From positions 1 to 64,000 of the forward strand of contig JBFWWP010000014.1 of NCBI GenBank assembly GCA_050246115.1: a stretch of DNA of 64,000 nucleotides, in the 5' to 3' direction. The translations under genes and the position numbers were made by a program. The notes beneath the pieces were generated by a model. It was not told where the DNA came from. It saw nothing but the letters and a program-made list of their open reading frames with translations, and ran no database searches. Below are positions 26,678 to 36,263 of the stretch, piece after piece (the stretch's first letter is position 1; the number at the start of each line of letters is the position of its first letter). The DNA is from JBFWWP01 sp050246115 (GTDB lineage Bacteria; Planctomycetota; UBA8108; UBA1146; JAJFFE01).

Positions 26678-29600
26678 ATGAAGTCTCCTGATGGACTGAG
26701 TCGCGCGGCGAAGGCGACGCGAGTGCTCGTTGCTGCGGGCGCGCTGACCCTTTTGATCCTCGGGTTGCTCGCGACTCGGCGAGCCGAGCCCGGAGCACGC
26801 GACCTCGTTCGCTCGCGCGAGAGACCGACCACGCCGGTCTCGAGCTTTGACCCCGCTACGGCCCCAGCCGCGGGTGGCGGGGTCGAGCGCGATCCGTTGG
26901 GTTCGTTTCCGGACGCGGCGGCGTTTGACGACCGCGGGGCGAGCTGGCTCGAAGCTCGTTTTCGCGAGCCGGTTGACGCCGTGGAGTTTCGCTCCTCATC
27001 CGGGGGACCGACTCGCACTGTCGAAGAGTTGTCCGACGGAACTACACGGGTCTGGGTTCTCGATGATATCGACGCCGGCGGGGGAGGCGGGCTGCTCGAT
27101 GCCCGAGGTTACCTGCCGGTTCCGGTCCAGTGGCCTCCCGGCTTGGGCAAACACGACCTCGGGTGGATTCCGCTCGAAAGGGGCTTCGAACTGAGGGTTC
27201 GCGTCACCGATCGCGAGGGTCGCGCGGTATCGAAGGCGCAAGTGTCGGTGGGCCGGGCGTTGCTGTCCGACATCGACGAAAGGACTGACGCTGACGGCGT
27301 AGCGTCGTTCGCCGGGTTAGCTCGAGGGGCAATCGACATCCGGGCGTCCGCGGACGAATTCGCTTCTGCGACGCAGAACATCACGATCGCTGGGAACTGC
27401 GAAGCCTTCTTCGCCCTCGAGCGCGCGGCGCGACTCAAGGCCAGGGTGGTGCTGCCCGATGGGACACCTGCCGGAGACAGGGCAGTCGCGACGGTCGATC
27501 TTGTCTCCGGCCTAGACTACCTAGACCTAGGTCCAGAGGGGGAGTTCGAGACGGAAGTGCCGATGAACTTGTCGTTTCGCCTGTTCATCGATCCAGTGGA
27601 CGAGACCAACGGCTTTCTGCCCGTCGACCGGCTGATCCCCGCGATCGCGCCCGGTGAGACCCTCGACATCGGGGTCATCCGCGTGGAGCCCGGTGCGACC
27701 ATCCAAGGTTCAGTGCGAACAGCCGAACGTCTTCCGGCCGCGGACGTCGAAGTGTTGGTTAGGCGCGATGGGGGGCTCGGGGGCTCTACCAGGACCGACT
27801 CGAGCGGCACCTATCGCATCACGGGCCTTCGCGAGGGGCACTACACGCTCGAGGCGACGGCGACGGGGCACAGAGGGAGCGAGGGGGGAATTCAACTGCG
27901 CGCAAACGAGACGATCTCCCTCGATCTCGCCCTGTCATCGGTCGCGGTCTATCGCGGCCGCGTTTTGGGCGCGATCGGGGAACCGGCAGTCGGAGCGACG
28001 GTTACGCTGCAAACGGCCGACGGGGGGAACGACTCGACTTCGACCGACGAGGAAGGTGGTTTCGTGGTGGAAGCCGGGAAGGGGTCGGCGGTCTGCACGG
28101 TCTCCCTCGGCATGCTCGAGCACCGCCTCAATGCCCCTTCCGCCGCTACTTTGCCGTCGGTGATCGAACTGCCCGCGGGTGGCAGACTCGTGGTTCGCGT
28201 CAATCTCGTGGGCTCGGATGCCTCCGGGCTCCTCGAGTGGACGGAGGTTGCGCTGGTGCAACGCGGCGACGGCACAGAGGAACGTTCCGTACGGGAGACT
28301 TGCAACACCGAGGGGTATTGCGAGTTCTTGGACCTTCCTTTCGGTCAGTTCGAGTTGACGGCGAGCCTCGACGAGTTCAAGGGGAGACGCTTACTCCCGA
28401 CGCAGCCGACCGTTGTTTCTGTGAGCGCGGTGGGAACGACCACCGTTGCTCTCGAGTGCGAAGTCGAGCCGAAGCGGCCCCACGTCGAAGTGCGAGTCAC
28501 CGACGAGTTCGGCGCGCCCGTCGCAGGGGCACGCGTACTCCCGTACAAGCAGGATCTCGAGGCCGGGTTGTTCGCTGATACTCAGGTATTGGGCGAGGCC
28601 AGGACCTCGCCGGCCGGATCGGCACGGGTGCAGATCCCGACGGACGGGGGCATCTTGGTGGTTCGGGAAGGTTATGCACCGAGTTGGGCGCTCGCCGGGG
28701 AATCGGAGGTGACCGAAGTCCGACTTCGTCCGGAGGCGCGGTTGCGGATTCACGTCCGGGACCCGATGGATCGACCGGAGCTGGACCTCGCGGTCTCACT
28801 CCGGCTCGTCGCCAGCGGAGACGCCGCAGTTGTGGACGAAGGAGCCGATCACCCGTTCACTCTCCTCGATGAGTACCGTCGACCCTTCTTGGTCGGCGAG
28901 CGGACTTGGGAGTTCGAGGAACTCCCCGTGGGAACCTTCGAAGTCTCGGTCTCGATCGGGGACGACACCTTGGCCACGCAGCAAGTGAGCGTCGTGGAGG
29001 GTGGGCACGACCACTTGGAGATCGACCTGCCCGGGGAGGTCGAGGTGTCCGTTCGACTGGTCTCCAACGGACAGGCCCCCCGGCGGGGCACCGTCGAGTT
29101 GCTCGCGCGCACCTCGGAGCCGCGGAGCATCGACTCTAGTGACGTCCTCACGTTTCGTCTCCCCTGCCCGGGCTCATACACTTTTCGGTACACCGACGGC
29201 GACTCCCCGTTCAAGTCCTGGAACACGTGGTTCGTACGCGGACGACAATCCATCGAGATCCCGGTGACGCAGTACTCGGTCAGGCTCGAGTGCGTCGACG
29301 AGCGGGGAACTCCGATTTCGGGCTGCCGAGTCATGGTTTTGGGGAACGACTCCTACCCGAGCGTGCGCCGAGGCGCTTCGGATCCGAGCGGGGCCTTCAC
29401 CGCGACAGGACTTCCCCCCGGGGACTACGGCGTCAAGAGCTTCGATGAGCGGGGAGGCTTCGCTTGCATGACGACCTTCCGCGTGCCGGCGTCAGGTGGG
29501 CGCGTGCGGCTCGATCACCGCCAGCAGCGGGCCGTCGAGGTCGACCTGTCTGGCGTCGATGCTCCCGCGACGGTGTTCCTCTGGGTCGGACGCCGGCCCA

Positions 29601-30004
29601 TCGGTCTTCCCCTCTCGGTGGACAGAGATCAGCCGGTCGTGCGCCTTCCCGGCGATGCCACGGACCTGCTCCTCGCCGCGACCTCGGCTCCACAGGCGAT
29701 CGCGCATGCGTCGGTTCCGCGCGAAGAAGGCGTGCCACTCCGGCCGCATTGGAGGCCGTTCGTTTCAGTCAGCGTCCTGTGCTCACTGTTCGATCTCGGG
29801 GCGACTTCGGTCGGAGCCGTAACGGTCGATCTGGTTCCGCTCGATTCGGATGGACTCGTTCTCGACGCACGGGCGTTCGTCGACCAGGCGACGGTCGAGG
29901 TCACCCCCGGCGATTACATATTGCGTCTCACCGAGGGCTCGAGGGTGCTCCTGGTCCGTTCGATCACCGTGTCGCCCGGAACCGAAGAGATCGACTTGCG
30001 GTGA
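26678..30004 (+). CDS. Large membrane-anchored protein with carboxypeptidase-regulatory-like repeats
   Basis: Protein of 1108 aa. One N-terminal membrane segment (VLVAAGALTLLILGLLATR) is followed by an extracytoplasmic region of recurring beta-sandwich units. Typical phrases are VTDREGRAVSKAQVSV, TDADGVASFAGLARG, TRTDSSGTYRITGLREGHYTLEA (split over two strands), VTDEFGAPVAGARVLPY and SDPSGAFTATGLPPGDYGV, the pattern of CarboxypepD_reg/Cna-B-like domains. These are structural or adhesive; no peptidase motif is seen. ATG 26678 is chosen because GGAGG lies 7 nt upstream and the membrane segment follows. It lies between a signalling regulator and PrkA. Confidence 0.8.
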   Translation: MKSPDGLSRAAKATRVLVAAGALTLLILGLLATRRAEPGARDLVRSRERPTTPVSSFDPATAPAAGGGVERDPLGSFPDAAAFDDRGASWLEARFREPVDAVEFRSSSGGPTRTVEELSDGTTRVWVLDDIDAGGGGGLLDARGYLPVPVQWPPGLGKHDLGWIPLERGFELRVRVTDREGRAVSKAQVSVGRALLSDIDERTDADGVASFAGLARGAIDIRASADEFASATQNITIAGNCEAFFALERAARLKARVVLPDGTPAGDRAVATVDLVSGLDYLDLGPEGEFETEVPMNLSFRLFIDPVDETNGFLPVDRLIPAIAPGETLDIGVIRVEPGATIQGSVRTAERLPAADVEVLVRRDGGLGGSTRTDSSGTYRITGLREGHYTLEATATGHRGSEGGIQLRANETISLDLALSSVAVYRGRVLGAIGEPAVGATVTLQTADGGNDSTSTDEEGGFVVEAGKGSAVCTVSLGMLEHRLNAPSAATLPSVIELPAGGRLVVRVNLVGSDASGLLEWTEVALVQRGDGTEERSVRETCNTEGYCEFLDLPFGQFELTASLDEFKGRRLLPTQPTVVSVSAVGTTTVALECEVEPKRPHVEVRVTDEFGAPVAGARVLPYKQDLEAGLFADTQVLGEARTSPAGSARVQIPTDGGILVVREGYAPSWALAGESEVTEVRLRPEARLRIHVRDPMDRPELDLAVSLRLVASGDAAVVDEGADHPFTLLDEYRRPFLVGERTWEFEELPVGTFEVSVSIGDDTLATQQVSVVEGGHDHLEIDLPGEVEVSVRLVSNGQAPRRGTVELLARTSEPRSIDSSDVLTFRLPCPGSYTFRYTDGDSPFKSWNTWFVRGRQSIEIPVTQYSVRLECVDERGTPISGCRVMVLGNDSYPSVRRGASDPSGAFTATGLPPGDYGVKSFDERGGFACMTTFRVPASGGRVRLDHRQQRAVEVDLSGVDAPATVFLWVGRRPIGLPLSVDRDQPVVRLPGDATDLLLAATSAPQAIAHASVPREEGVPLRPHWRPFVSVSVLCSLFDLGATSVGAVTVDLVPLDSDGLVLDARAFVDQATVEVTPGDYILRLTEGSRVLLVRSITVSPGTEEIDLR

Positions 30005-30319
30005 TTCGTTTCGGAGTGCAGCGAGCCATGCGCCAGTCCGGACGCCCCTCAGCTCGACCTATCGACCCAACTGACTGCTGCTCGTCTTGCCGTACCGGCG
30101 CATCCCTGGCAGCTGCTCTGGAAGGGTGGTTTCGCACACAACCACGCTTCGCGGGTTCATTTCCGGCGCCGCGGGGGCCGATCTACGGATAGCGGGCCGC
30201 TCCACCCGGACTCCGGTCCGGACAATGCCGCCCAAGACACCTTGCGCGAGGGTTGGGAATCCGGTCCGCTTCGGACGAAGAAGTCGGACCGTGAGCCTGC
30301 GAATGGGGGTCGAAACACC
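30005..30319. other. Spacer before prkA
   Basis: About 315 bp with no supported gene, repeat or clear terminator. Confidence 0.45.
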
Positions 30320-32566
30320 ATGCACCTGGACTCGTTTCTGGAGAGCATCGCCGACCGCTGTCGAGCACGCTTCGAAGAGCGGCGTAGTATCAAGACGTTT
30401 CACGAGTACCTCGAGAGTCTCGTCGAGTCGCCGCGGTACCACCTTCGCACCGCGCCCCAGTACACCGTCGACATGATGGACTACTTCGGCCACGAGGAGA
30501 TCCGCCGAGTAGGTCTGAAGGATCGTCGCTGGAAGGTGTTCGACCTCGCGTTCGACAATCCGTTCGAGGCCCTCGTCGGCCAAGAGCGGGTCCAGAACGA
30601 GATCTATCGCTATCTCCAGCAGTTCGCACGGCGCGGGCGCTCGGACAAGATGGTGATGCTGCACGGGCCCAATGGGTCCGCCAAAACCACGACCGTGGAA
30701 TGCCTGTTCCGCGGACTCGAGCACTACAGCCGCCAGCCGGAGGGCGCGCTCTATCGCTTCAACTGGGTGTTCTCGGAGCGCGAGGACCGGGCAGCGGAGC
30801 GCATCGGCTTCGAGTTCGAGGACGGCGTCGTTCCGGACTCGTATGCCCGGTTGGCCCCCGGCGACATCTCTGCGCGCGTCACCTGTGAGCTACGGGATCC
30901 GCCGCTGTTTCTGATCCCCCGGGAGGAGCGCAAGATCTTCCTGGAGGCGGTGCTCGCGGACCATCCGCAGCTGCTCGGCGACCGCGGGCTGAACCTCGAT
31001 TACTTCGTGAACGGTGACCTGTGCACCAAGTGTCGCCGAATCTTCGACGCTCTCCTGACGTGCAACCAAGGCGAGTGGAAGCAAGTGCTCCGACATATCC
31101 AGATCGAACGGTACTTCGTGTCGAAACGTTACCGCGAGGGCGCGATCTCCATCGAGCCGCAAGGGAACATCGACGCTGGCGCTCGACCGGTGAGCTACGA
31201 GCCATCGATTCACCTCCCGGCGGTGCTGCAAGGGCTATCCCTGCTCGAGGGCTTCGGCGACTTGATCGACGCGAACCATGGAGTCGTCGAGTACTCGGAC
31301 TTCTTGAAGCGTCCGATGGAGACGAACAAGTACCTCCTGACGACCTCCGAGAAGGGGACCATCCAACTACAGAACTACACGGCGTTCCTGGATACTGTGA
31401 TCTTGGCCACTGCCAACGAGAAACAGTTGTCGCTGTTCAAGCGCAGCCCGGACTTCGCCTCGTTCAAGGGGCGCATTGAGCTGATTCAGGTCCCGTACCT
31501 CCTGATGTACTCGCGTGAGGCCAAGCTGTACCAGAAGCACATTGACCTCTTCTCCCGCGGACGTCACGTGACGCCCCACACCGCGGAGGTCGCAGCCCTG
31601 TGGGCGGTCCTGTCGCGTTTGCGGAGGGCGTCTCCGAAGAACTACCCGACCGAGCTCGCGCCGATCGTGGCGCGGCTGACGCCCATGGAGAAGGTCAAGT
31701 TGTACGATCACGGGCAGCTTCCGCTCCACCTGCGCGATCAGGAGCGTAAGCTGCTCGAGGCCAGCATTCGGATGATTCGTGACGAGCACAACGAGACCGA
31801 GGCGGAGTTCGAAGGCCTGCCGGGAGCGGAGTACGAGGGGCGGCGAGGGGCGTCGCCGCGTGAGATGATGAGTCTGCTGGGAGGCGCGGCAGCGAACAAG
31901 AAGTTCCGCTGTTTGACGCCGATGGCGGTGTTCGAAGAGATCGAGAAGCTCATCCGGGACGCGTCGGTCTACGAGTTTCTGAGGATTCCAGCCGACAACG
32001 GTTACAACGACTGTGAGCGGTTCCTTCTGGATGTGCAACAGGAGTATCTCGAGGGCGTCGTGCAGGAGGTTTACGAGAGTATTGGCCTGGTGGAAGAGAG
32101 CGAGTACGAACGGGTCTTCGAGAACTACTTCCATCATGTGAAAGCGTTCGACCTCGGTGAGAAGCTCTACGTTCCATCCCGCGGAGAATACGTGGAGCCG
32201 TCGGAGGAACTCATGGGGCGCATCGAGGGACTCCTGGACCTTCACGAGCCCGTGAGTCGCTTTCGCTCGAACTTGATGACGAAGATCGCAGCTTTCTCCA
32301 TCGATCACCCGGACGAACCCATTCGCTACCAGGAACTGTTCCCGCAGATCTTCAGCACGCTCAAACAGAGCTACTACCACGAACGGGATGAAGTCCTGAT
32401 GCGGGTCGAGCAGAACATGCTGCGACACGGTAGCGACGAATACCGCTTCTTGACGAAAGAGGATCAGAAGCAGGTCGAGGCGGCTCTCGAGCGCATGACG
32501 GCTCGTTATCACTACTGCGAGCACTGCGCCAAAGACGTGATCGCGTTCGTGCTACGCAGTCGCTAG
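30320..32566 (+). CDS. prkA: PrkA-family AAA+ serine protein kinase
   Basis: AAA+ protein of 748 aa. Near the N-terminus are FHEYLESLVESPRYHLRTAP and QYTVDMMDYFG, a PrkA hallmark. Walker A is HGPNGSAKTTT (from residue 115). LPAVLQGLSLLEGFGDLIDANHG, then GVVEYSDFLKRP, gives the Walker B region, and TTSEKGTIQLQN and ATANEKQL follow. Two CxxC pairs (235/238 and 733/736) could bind metal. It is longer than Bacillus PrkA (about 630 aa). Some PrkA proteins have been proposed to act as proteases or AAA+ regulators. ATG 30320 follows GGGGGTCG. It converges with moxR; no SpoVR or YeaH partner is present. Confidence 0.88.
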   Translation: MHLDSFLESIADRCRARFEERRSIKTFHEYLESLVESPRYHLRTAPQYTVDMMDYFGHEEIRRVGLKDRRWKVFDLAFDNPFEALVGQERVQNEIYRYLQQFARRGRSDKMVMLHGPNGSAKTTTVECLFRGLEHYSRQPEGALYRFNWVFSEREDRAAERIGFEFEDGVVPDSYARLAPGDISARVTCELRDPPLFLIPREERKIFLEAVLADHPQLLGDRGLNLDYFVNGDLCTKCRRIFDALLTCNQGEWKQVLRHIQIERYFVSKRYREGAISIEPQGNIDAGARPVSYEPSIHLPAVLQGLSLLEGFGDLIDANHGVVEYSDFLKRPMETNKYLLTTSEKGTIQLQNYTAFLDTVILATANEKQLSLFKRSPDFASFKGRIELIQVPYLLMYSREAKLYQKHIDLFSRGRHVTPHTAEVAALWAVLSRLRRASPKNYPTELAPIVARLTPMEKVKLYDHGQLPLHLRDQERKLLEASIRMIRDEHNETEAEFEGLPGAEYEGRRGASPREMMSLLGGAAANKKFRCLTPMAVFEEIEKLIRDASVYEFLRIPADNGYNDCERFLLDVQQEYLEGVVQEVYESIGLVEESEYERVFENYFHHVKAFDLGEKLYVPSRGEYVEPSEELMGRIEGLLDLHEPVSRFRSNLMTKIAAFSIDHPDEPIRYQELFPQIFSTLKQSYYHERDEVLMRVEQNMLRHGSDEYRFLTKEDQKQVEAALERMTARYHYCEHCAKDVIAFVLRSR

Positions 32567-32589
32567 GAGAACCCGGTGCCGCCGATCCG

Positions 32590-32618
32590 CAGGGGGCGTT
32601 CGCAAAGCCCCCTCGCGA
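32590..32618 (+). repeat. Intergenic hairpin repeat, copy C
   Basis: AGGGGGC (32591-32597) and GCCCCCT (32607-32613) pair with a 9-nt loop and are followed by CGCGACC. It lies between the convergent prkA and moxR genes, where it could act as a transcription barrier for both, although it has no T-run. Confidence 0.65.
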
Positions 32619-32654
32619 CCAAGGCGAAGCCCCGATCGCTTCACCCGAAAGCTC

Positions 32655-33782
32655 TCAAGGGCTGCGACGAAAGCGCGGAGCTGGATCCCCCCACGAGTTG
32701 ATCCAGGCCATGAGTCGGCTGGAGCGGCTTTCTGCGGGACGCTCCACGGGTGCGCGGGCGTCGCCGATCTGAGTCCTCAGGCTGGCCAGGACTTGGTCCG
32801 GTGTGACCCCTTCCGCCTCCGCGTGGTAGTTGAGAACCACCCGGTGACGAAGCGCCGGAACGAGTACTTCCTCGTAATCTTCGGCGGTCACCTCGAGGCG
32901 CCCTGACATGACCGCACGGGCACGGGCGGCATTGAGAATCGCCTGCACGGCCCGTGGGCCGGCTCCCCAGGAGATCCAGTCACGGGCGGCGTCGCAAGGA
33001 GTCCCTTCATCCGGGCGAGTCGCTCGGACCAAACGAGATGCCCGCGCGACAATGGCGTCCGGAACGACGAGCTTGCGGGGCAGCGACAACAGCTGCAGCA
33101 CCTGGGCCTTGTCGAGGATGGGGTCCAGTCGCGTCGACAGCGTCGACGTGGTACTCGCGACGACCTCGAACTCGGTCTCGAACGCGGGATAGTCGATGTC
33201 GATCTGGAACTGAAAGCGATCGAGCTGGGTGATCGGAAGCGGGTACGTGCCTTCCTGCTCGATCGGGTTTTGGGTCGCCAGCACGAAGAACGGGCGCGTG
33301 AGTCCGTGTCTCTGGCCAGCGACCGTGACTTGGTACTCTTCCATCGCTTCGAGTAGCGCGGCCTGCGTCTTCGGTGGCGTACGGTTGATCTCGTCCGCAA
33401 GAAGCAGGTTGGAGAAGATCGGGCCCGGCCGAAAGCGGAACTCGCGTCGACCGGTGGCGTCATTGCGGACCAAGAGCGTGGTTCCGGAGATGTCGGAGGG
33501 CATCAAGTCCGGCGTGAACTGAATCCGGGAGAACTCGAGATCGAGCAGCTCCCCGAGCGTGCGGATGAGCAGGGTCTTGGCCAGCCCGGGAACGCCGACG
33601 ATCAGCGCGTGGCCGCCGGCGATGAAACAAGTCAGGACCTGCTCGACCGTTCGCTCCTGGCCGAGGATCCGTTGAGCGATGGCGGCGCGAACCCGTCCAA
33701 TGCGCTCCGGCATCTCGAGAATGAGCGCCCGCCCCTCGGGCGTAATCGCGTGATCGCGTTCCTTGGGAGGGACGAAAGCCAT
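32655..33782 (-). CDS. MoxR-family AAA+ ATPase
   Basis: Chaperone-like ATPase of 375 aa. Walker A GVPGLAKT (63-70), the following FSRIQFTPDLMPSDISGT, Walker B LLLADEINRTPPKTQAALLE, and the sensor ATQNPIEQEGTYPLP are all classical MoxR. MoxR proteins usually work with a DUF58 and VWA protein encoded next door to load metals or assemble enzyme complexes. Here none follows on this strand, because prkA converges on it, so it is an orphan; a VWA protein lies 10 kb away. Start ATG with AAGGA upstream. Confidence 0.9.
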   Translation of the reverse strand: MAFVPPKERDHAITPEGRALILEMPERIGRVRAAIAQRILGQERTVEQVLTCFIAGGHALIVGVPGLAKTLLIRTLGELLDLEFSRIQFTPDLMPSDISGTTLLVRNDATGRREFRFRPGPIFSNLLLADEINRTPPKTQAALLEAMEEYQVTVAGQRHGLTRPFFVLATQNPIEQEGTYPLPITQLDRFQFQIDIDYPAFETEFEVVASTTSTLSTRLDPILDKAQVLQLLSLPRKLVVPDAIVARASRLVRATRPDEGTPCDAARDWISWGAGPRAVQAILNAARARAVMSGRLEVTAEDYEEVLVPALRHRVVLNYHAEAEGVTPDQVLASLRTQIGDARAPVERPAESRSSRLMAWINSWGDPAPRFRRSP

Positions 33783-33845
33783 ACGTGCTGCGTCCTTTCG
33801 AGCTGGCGGTCCCCAGTACGACGGGGGCCTGGCCGGCCTCCTTGG

Positions 33846-34757
33846 CTAGTCAGTGTCCGCGGCCGTTTCGGGCGTACCCCTGGGGGATATCGTACCGGGA
33901 AACCTCGATGCTGTATGCCTGTCCGCGTCCGTTTGCGCGGGGGGGTGGACGGAGGTCCCGGCCCCTTCGCCTGCCGCGCGGGCTTCCGCACGCTTTGCGT
34001 GGTTCCACAACTCGTCGAGGGCAGAAGCGCTGAGGCGAACCCCGTCCGCATCGGTCAAGTTCGGCTCGAGGTGTCGGAAGCGCGCCCGAAAACGGTCCAG
34101 TGCCCCCGTCAGCGCCCGCTCGGAGTCGATCGCGAGGTGGCGCGCGAGGCTGGTGATGGCGAATAGCAGGTCCCCGAGTTCAGCCTCGATCCGCCCCGGA
34201 TCGGCTCCCGCGCGAGCTTCGCCGAGTTCCGCGAGTTCCTCCTTCACCTTCGCCCAAGGACCATCCGCATCGGCCCAGTCGAACCCGACCTCCGCCGCCA
34301 TGCGTCCCATTCGTTCGGCGCGAGTCAAAGCCGGCAGCGAGGCGGGAAGGGCACGGAGAGCGCTCCTGCGAACCTCGGGATCCTCGCCCTTCTCGGCCCG
34401 CTTGATCTCATCCCAACGCTTGCGCACCGCGGCACTGTCGACGGCGGTATCGTTCCCGAAGACGTGCGGGTGGCGGCGGACGAGCTTGTCCGAGATTCCC
34501 GTGGCCACATCGGCCAGCGTGAATTGGCCCAACTCCTCTGCGATTCGAGCCTGCAGGAAGATGTTCAGGAGTAGGTCGCCCAGTTCCTCGCGGAGGTGAG
34601 CCGGGTCGCCGCGGTCCACCGCCTCCGCAACCTCATGCGCCTCCTCGAGCAGGAAAGGCTTGAGGCTCTGCGACGTTTGCTCGCGATCCCAGGGACAGCC
34701 GCCGGGCGATCGGAGGCGATCGACAATGTCCTTGAGCCTTCGCAGTGCCGGTTCGAT
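33846..34757 (-). CDS. mazG: MazG nucleoside triphosphate pyrophosphohydrolase with an apparent ATC start
   Basis: Hydrolyses NTPs to NMP and PPi, tuning ppGpp-linked stress or cleaning nucleotide pools. Two MazG domains are present: the first has LRSPGGCPWDREQT then LLEEAHEVAEAVD (EExxE at 38-42) and REELGDLL (ExxD); the second has KVKEELAELGEA and EAELGDLLFAI. 303 aa from ATC 34757. No ATG, GTG or TTG occurs in frame before the GTG at 34619, which would delete the first EExxE motif. ATC sits exactly where MazG proteins start, 6 nt after AAGGAG. A sequencing error turning ATG to ATC is the alternative. Confidence 0.85.
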   Translation of the reverse strand: MEPALRRLKDIVDRLRSPGGCPWDREQTSQSLKPFLLEEAHEVAEAVDRGDPAHLREELGDLLLNIFLQARIAEELGQFTLADVATGISDKLVRRHPHVFGNDTAVDSAAVRKRWDEIKRAEKGEDPEVRRSALRALPASLPALTRAERMGRMAAEVGFDWADADGPWAKVKEELAELGEARAGADPGRIEAELGDLLFAITSLARHLAIDSERALTGALDRFRARFRHLEPNLTDADGVRLSASALDELWNHAKRAEARAAGEGAGTSVHPPAQTDADRHTASRFPGTISPRGTPETAADTD

Positions 34758-34931
34758 GGGCGACTCCTTATCGCGTGCGGTCTCGAGCGCGTGTCCGTTG
34801 ATCCGCGCGACTCGGTCGCGTCCGACACGCCGTTGCGCTCGCGCTTTCGATCGCCACCGCCGTACCGCGGTCGGGCAGCGCGGACCTCGAACTTGTTTAT
34901 CGCTCGTCGACGCGAGCCCTGCAACGGGAAG

Positions 34932-35243
34932 TCAGCTCTCGGGAACGGACGGCGGTGATCCACCGGGCGGATCGCCGCGGGCCGACCGCGAGCGGACGAG
35001 AACCCAGGAATCGCCCAGGTTCGGACGCTTCTCTCCTGGGCTCACGAAGCAGCAACTCGCAACGACTGCGTCGCTTCGGGTGATTGCGCGCACCTGGACC
35101 TCGACTTGCGTTGGTGTCGCTCGCAGCGAAGTCGACGGGACCTCGCTCTCGGTCTCGAGGTGTGGTGCGAGAGGAGGTGACCGAGCAATCCGTGTCGGAC
35201 GGCGGGTGACCCGGTCGAAGAGGTGTGCTCTTCGATGGAACAT
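34932..35243 (-). CDS. Small hypothetical protein
   Basis: Open frame of 103 aa with ATG 35243 placed 7 nt after GAAAGAG. The N-terminal half is Arg/Pro-rich; the second half (VEVQVRAITRSDAVVASC, then FVSPGEKRPNLGDSWVLV) reads like a folded beta protein. No family recognised. It precedes mazG on the same strand by about 175 bp. Could be a chance frame. Confidence 0.35.
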   Translation of the reverse strand: MFHRRAHLFDRVTRRPTRIARSPPLAPHLETESEVPSTSLRATPTQVEVQVRAITRSDAVVASCCFVSPGEKRPNLGDSWVLVRSRSARGDPPGGSPPSVPES

Positions 35244-35371
35244 TGTTGACTCTTTCTCGGAGTTTAGCGTTCTTCGCCAGGCAGGGGCAGGGTCACCCGC
35301 TTTCTTCGAATCCGCCGAGTGAGTCATGAAGTTGCCCATGGATGGGCACAAGGAAGAGGAGCCTACCGCGA

Positions 35372-35887
35372 ATGCTGCATACCATCCCAGAACGAACTCG
35401 TACGTTCCTTGTCGCGTTGCTGATGCTTCCCGCGCTGAGCGGACTCATGTGGTGCCAAGCGCTAACCGAACGGACCCAATCGGTACCGGGCTTCGTGGCG
35501 AAGTTCACGCCGTGCGACACGCCGGAAGCGGCGTGGGGCACGGCTCAGGAAGAGACGTGGGTGACATCCCTCAAGGGAACACTCACGATCGAGAAGTCCA
35601 TCGGCTACCGACAGGATACGATTGCGCCTGGAACGTACGATTTCTGGATCGAGAAGGGCAAGGGGGATTGGTTCCACCTCGTCATTGGCCGAGCGGATGA
35701 CCAGGAGTTCCCGCGCATCAATGCTGCTTTTCGCCTCTATGAGCAGGAGAAGGGCGTCAAGCAACTCGACTTCCAGCTGAAGCTCACCCGTAAGGAAACG
35801 AAGCTGAAGTTCTCGGTGTTCGCCGGCACCAGCGAAGGGCACGGGAATCTACGAATCGTCTCCGCGGACGAGACCTCAGAGGACTGA
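35372..35887 (+). CDS. Exported hypothetical protein, possibly DUF2911-like
   Basis: Predicted secreted protein of 171 aa with a signal sequence (TFLVALLMLPALSGLMWCQA). The mature part has alternating beta strands; SIGYRQDTIAPGTYDFWIEK and DWFHLVIGRADDQE recall DUF2911 proteins (KLPAGTYSLW-like motif), but the match is loose. ATG 35372 is used because GAGGAG lies about 10 nt upstream; an in-frame ATG at 35342 would add ten residues. Role unknown. A strong terminator hairpin lies about 200 bp downstream. Confidence 0.7.
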   Translation: MLHTIPERTRTFLVALLMLPALSGLMWCQALTERTQSVPGFVAKFTPCDTPEAAWGTAQEETWVTSLKGTLTIEKSIGYRQDTIAPGTYDFWIEKGKGDWFHLVIGRADDQEFPRINAAFRLYEQEKGVKQLDFQLKLTRKETKLKFSVFAGTSEGHGNLRIVSADETSED

Positions 35888-36263
35888 GGCGCGCCACACC
35901 GCAGGCCCCTCTGCGTCCGCGGAAGCTGGGCGGAGTGAGATGGTCCAATCTCGCGCGACCGCGCGGGAGTCACGACGATCGGTTTACACCCGGTCGGGCC
36001 GCACGCCCGGAGCGCTCGAAGCCAGGCCCGTTTGTTCGTCGGAAGGGGTTCTGCCGCAACTTGCCTTGGCCCGCGGCTTTCTTCGACCCCGGAGCAGGCG
36101 CGTTCCGCGCTTGCTCCGGGCCTCGATTTTTGTAAGAGGGAGGCTTCGACAACTCCGTCGTGTTCGCGGAAAGCCGCCACGAACTCGCCCCGAGGGTCGC
36201 ACCGCGTCGCCTCAGTGTCCAAAGCGCGTGTTAGGGCGACTCCTGAACGCGCTGCGTCGGAGG
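35888..36263. other. Gene-free stretch containing a terminator
   Basis: About 375 bp with no supported gene; it holds the hairpin listed at 36088-36131. Confidence 0.55.
36088..36131 (+). terminator. Strong intrinsic terminator-like hairpin
   Basis: CCCGGAGCAGGCGCG (36088-36102) pairs with CGCGCTTGCTCCGGG (36106-36120), fifteen pairs including one G-T, across a 3-nt loop. CCTCGA and then TTTTT follow. It may end the transcript of the exported protein at 35372-35887; the six bases between stem and T-run make it less than ideal. Confidence 0.6.

Noticed and set aside
34755..34770. MITE end upstream of mazG (TAAGGAGTCGCCCA is shared with the MITE terminus)
   Set aside because: The 14-bp match points inward toward the mazG coding region, where the element body would have to be. 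There is no second end and similarity stops after the match. Probably chance, helped by the ribosome-site sequence.
36220..36245. Third MITE end (AGGGCGACTCCT)
   Set aside because: Only 11 matching bases, no partner end within a few hundred bp and no target duplication.
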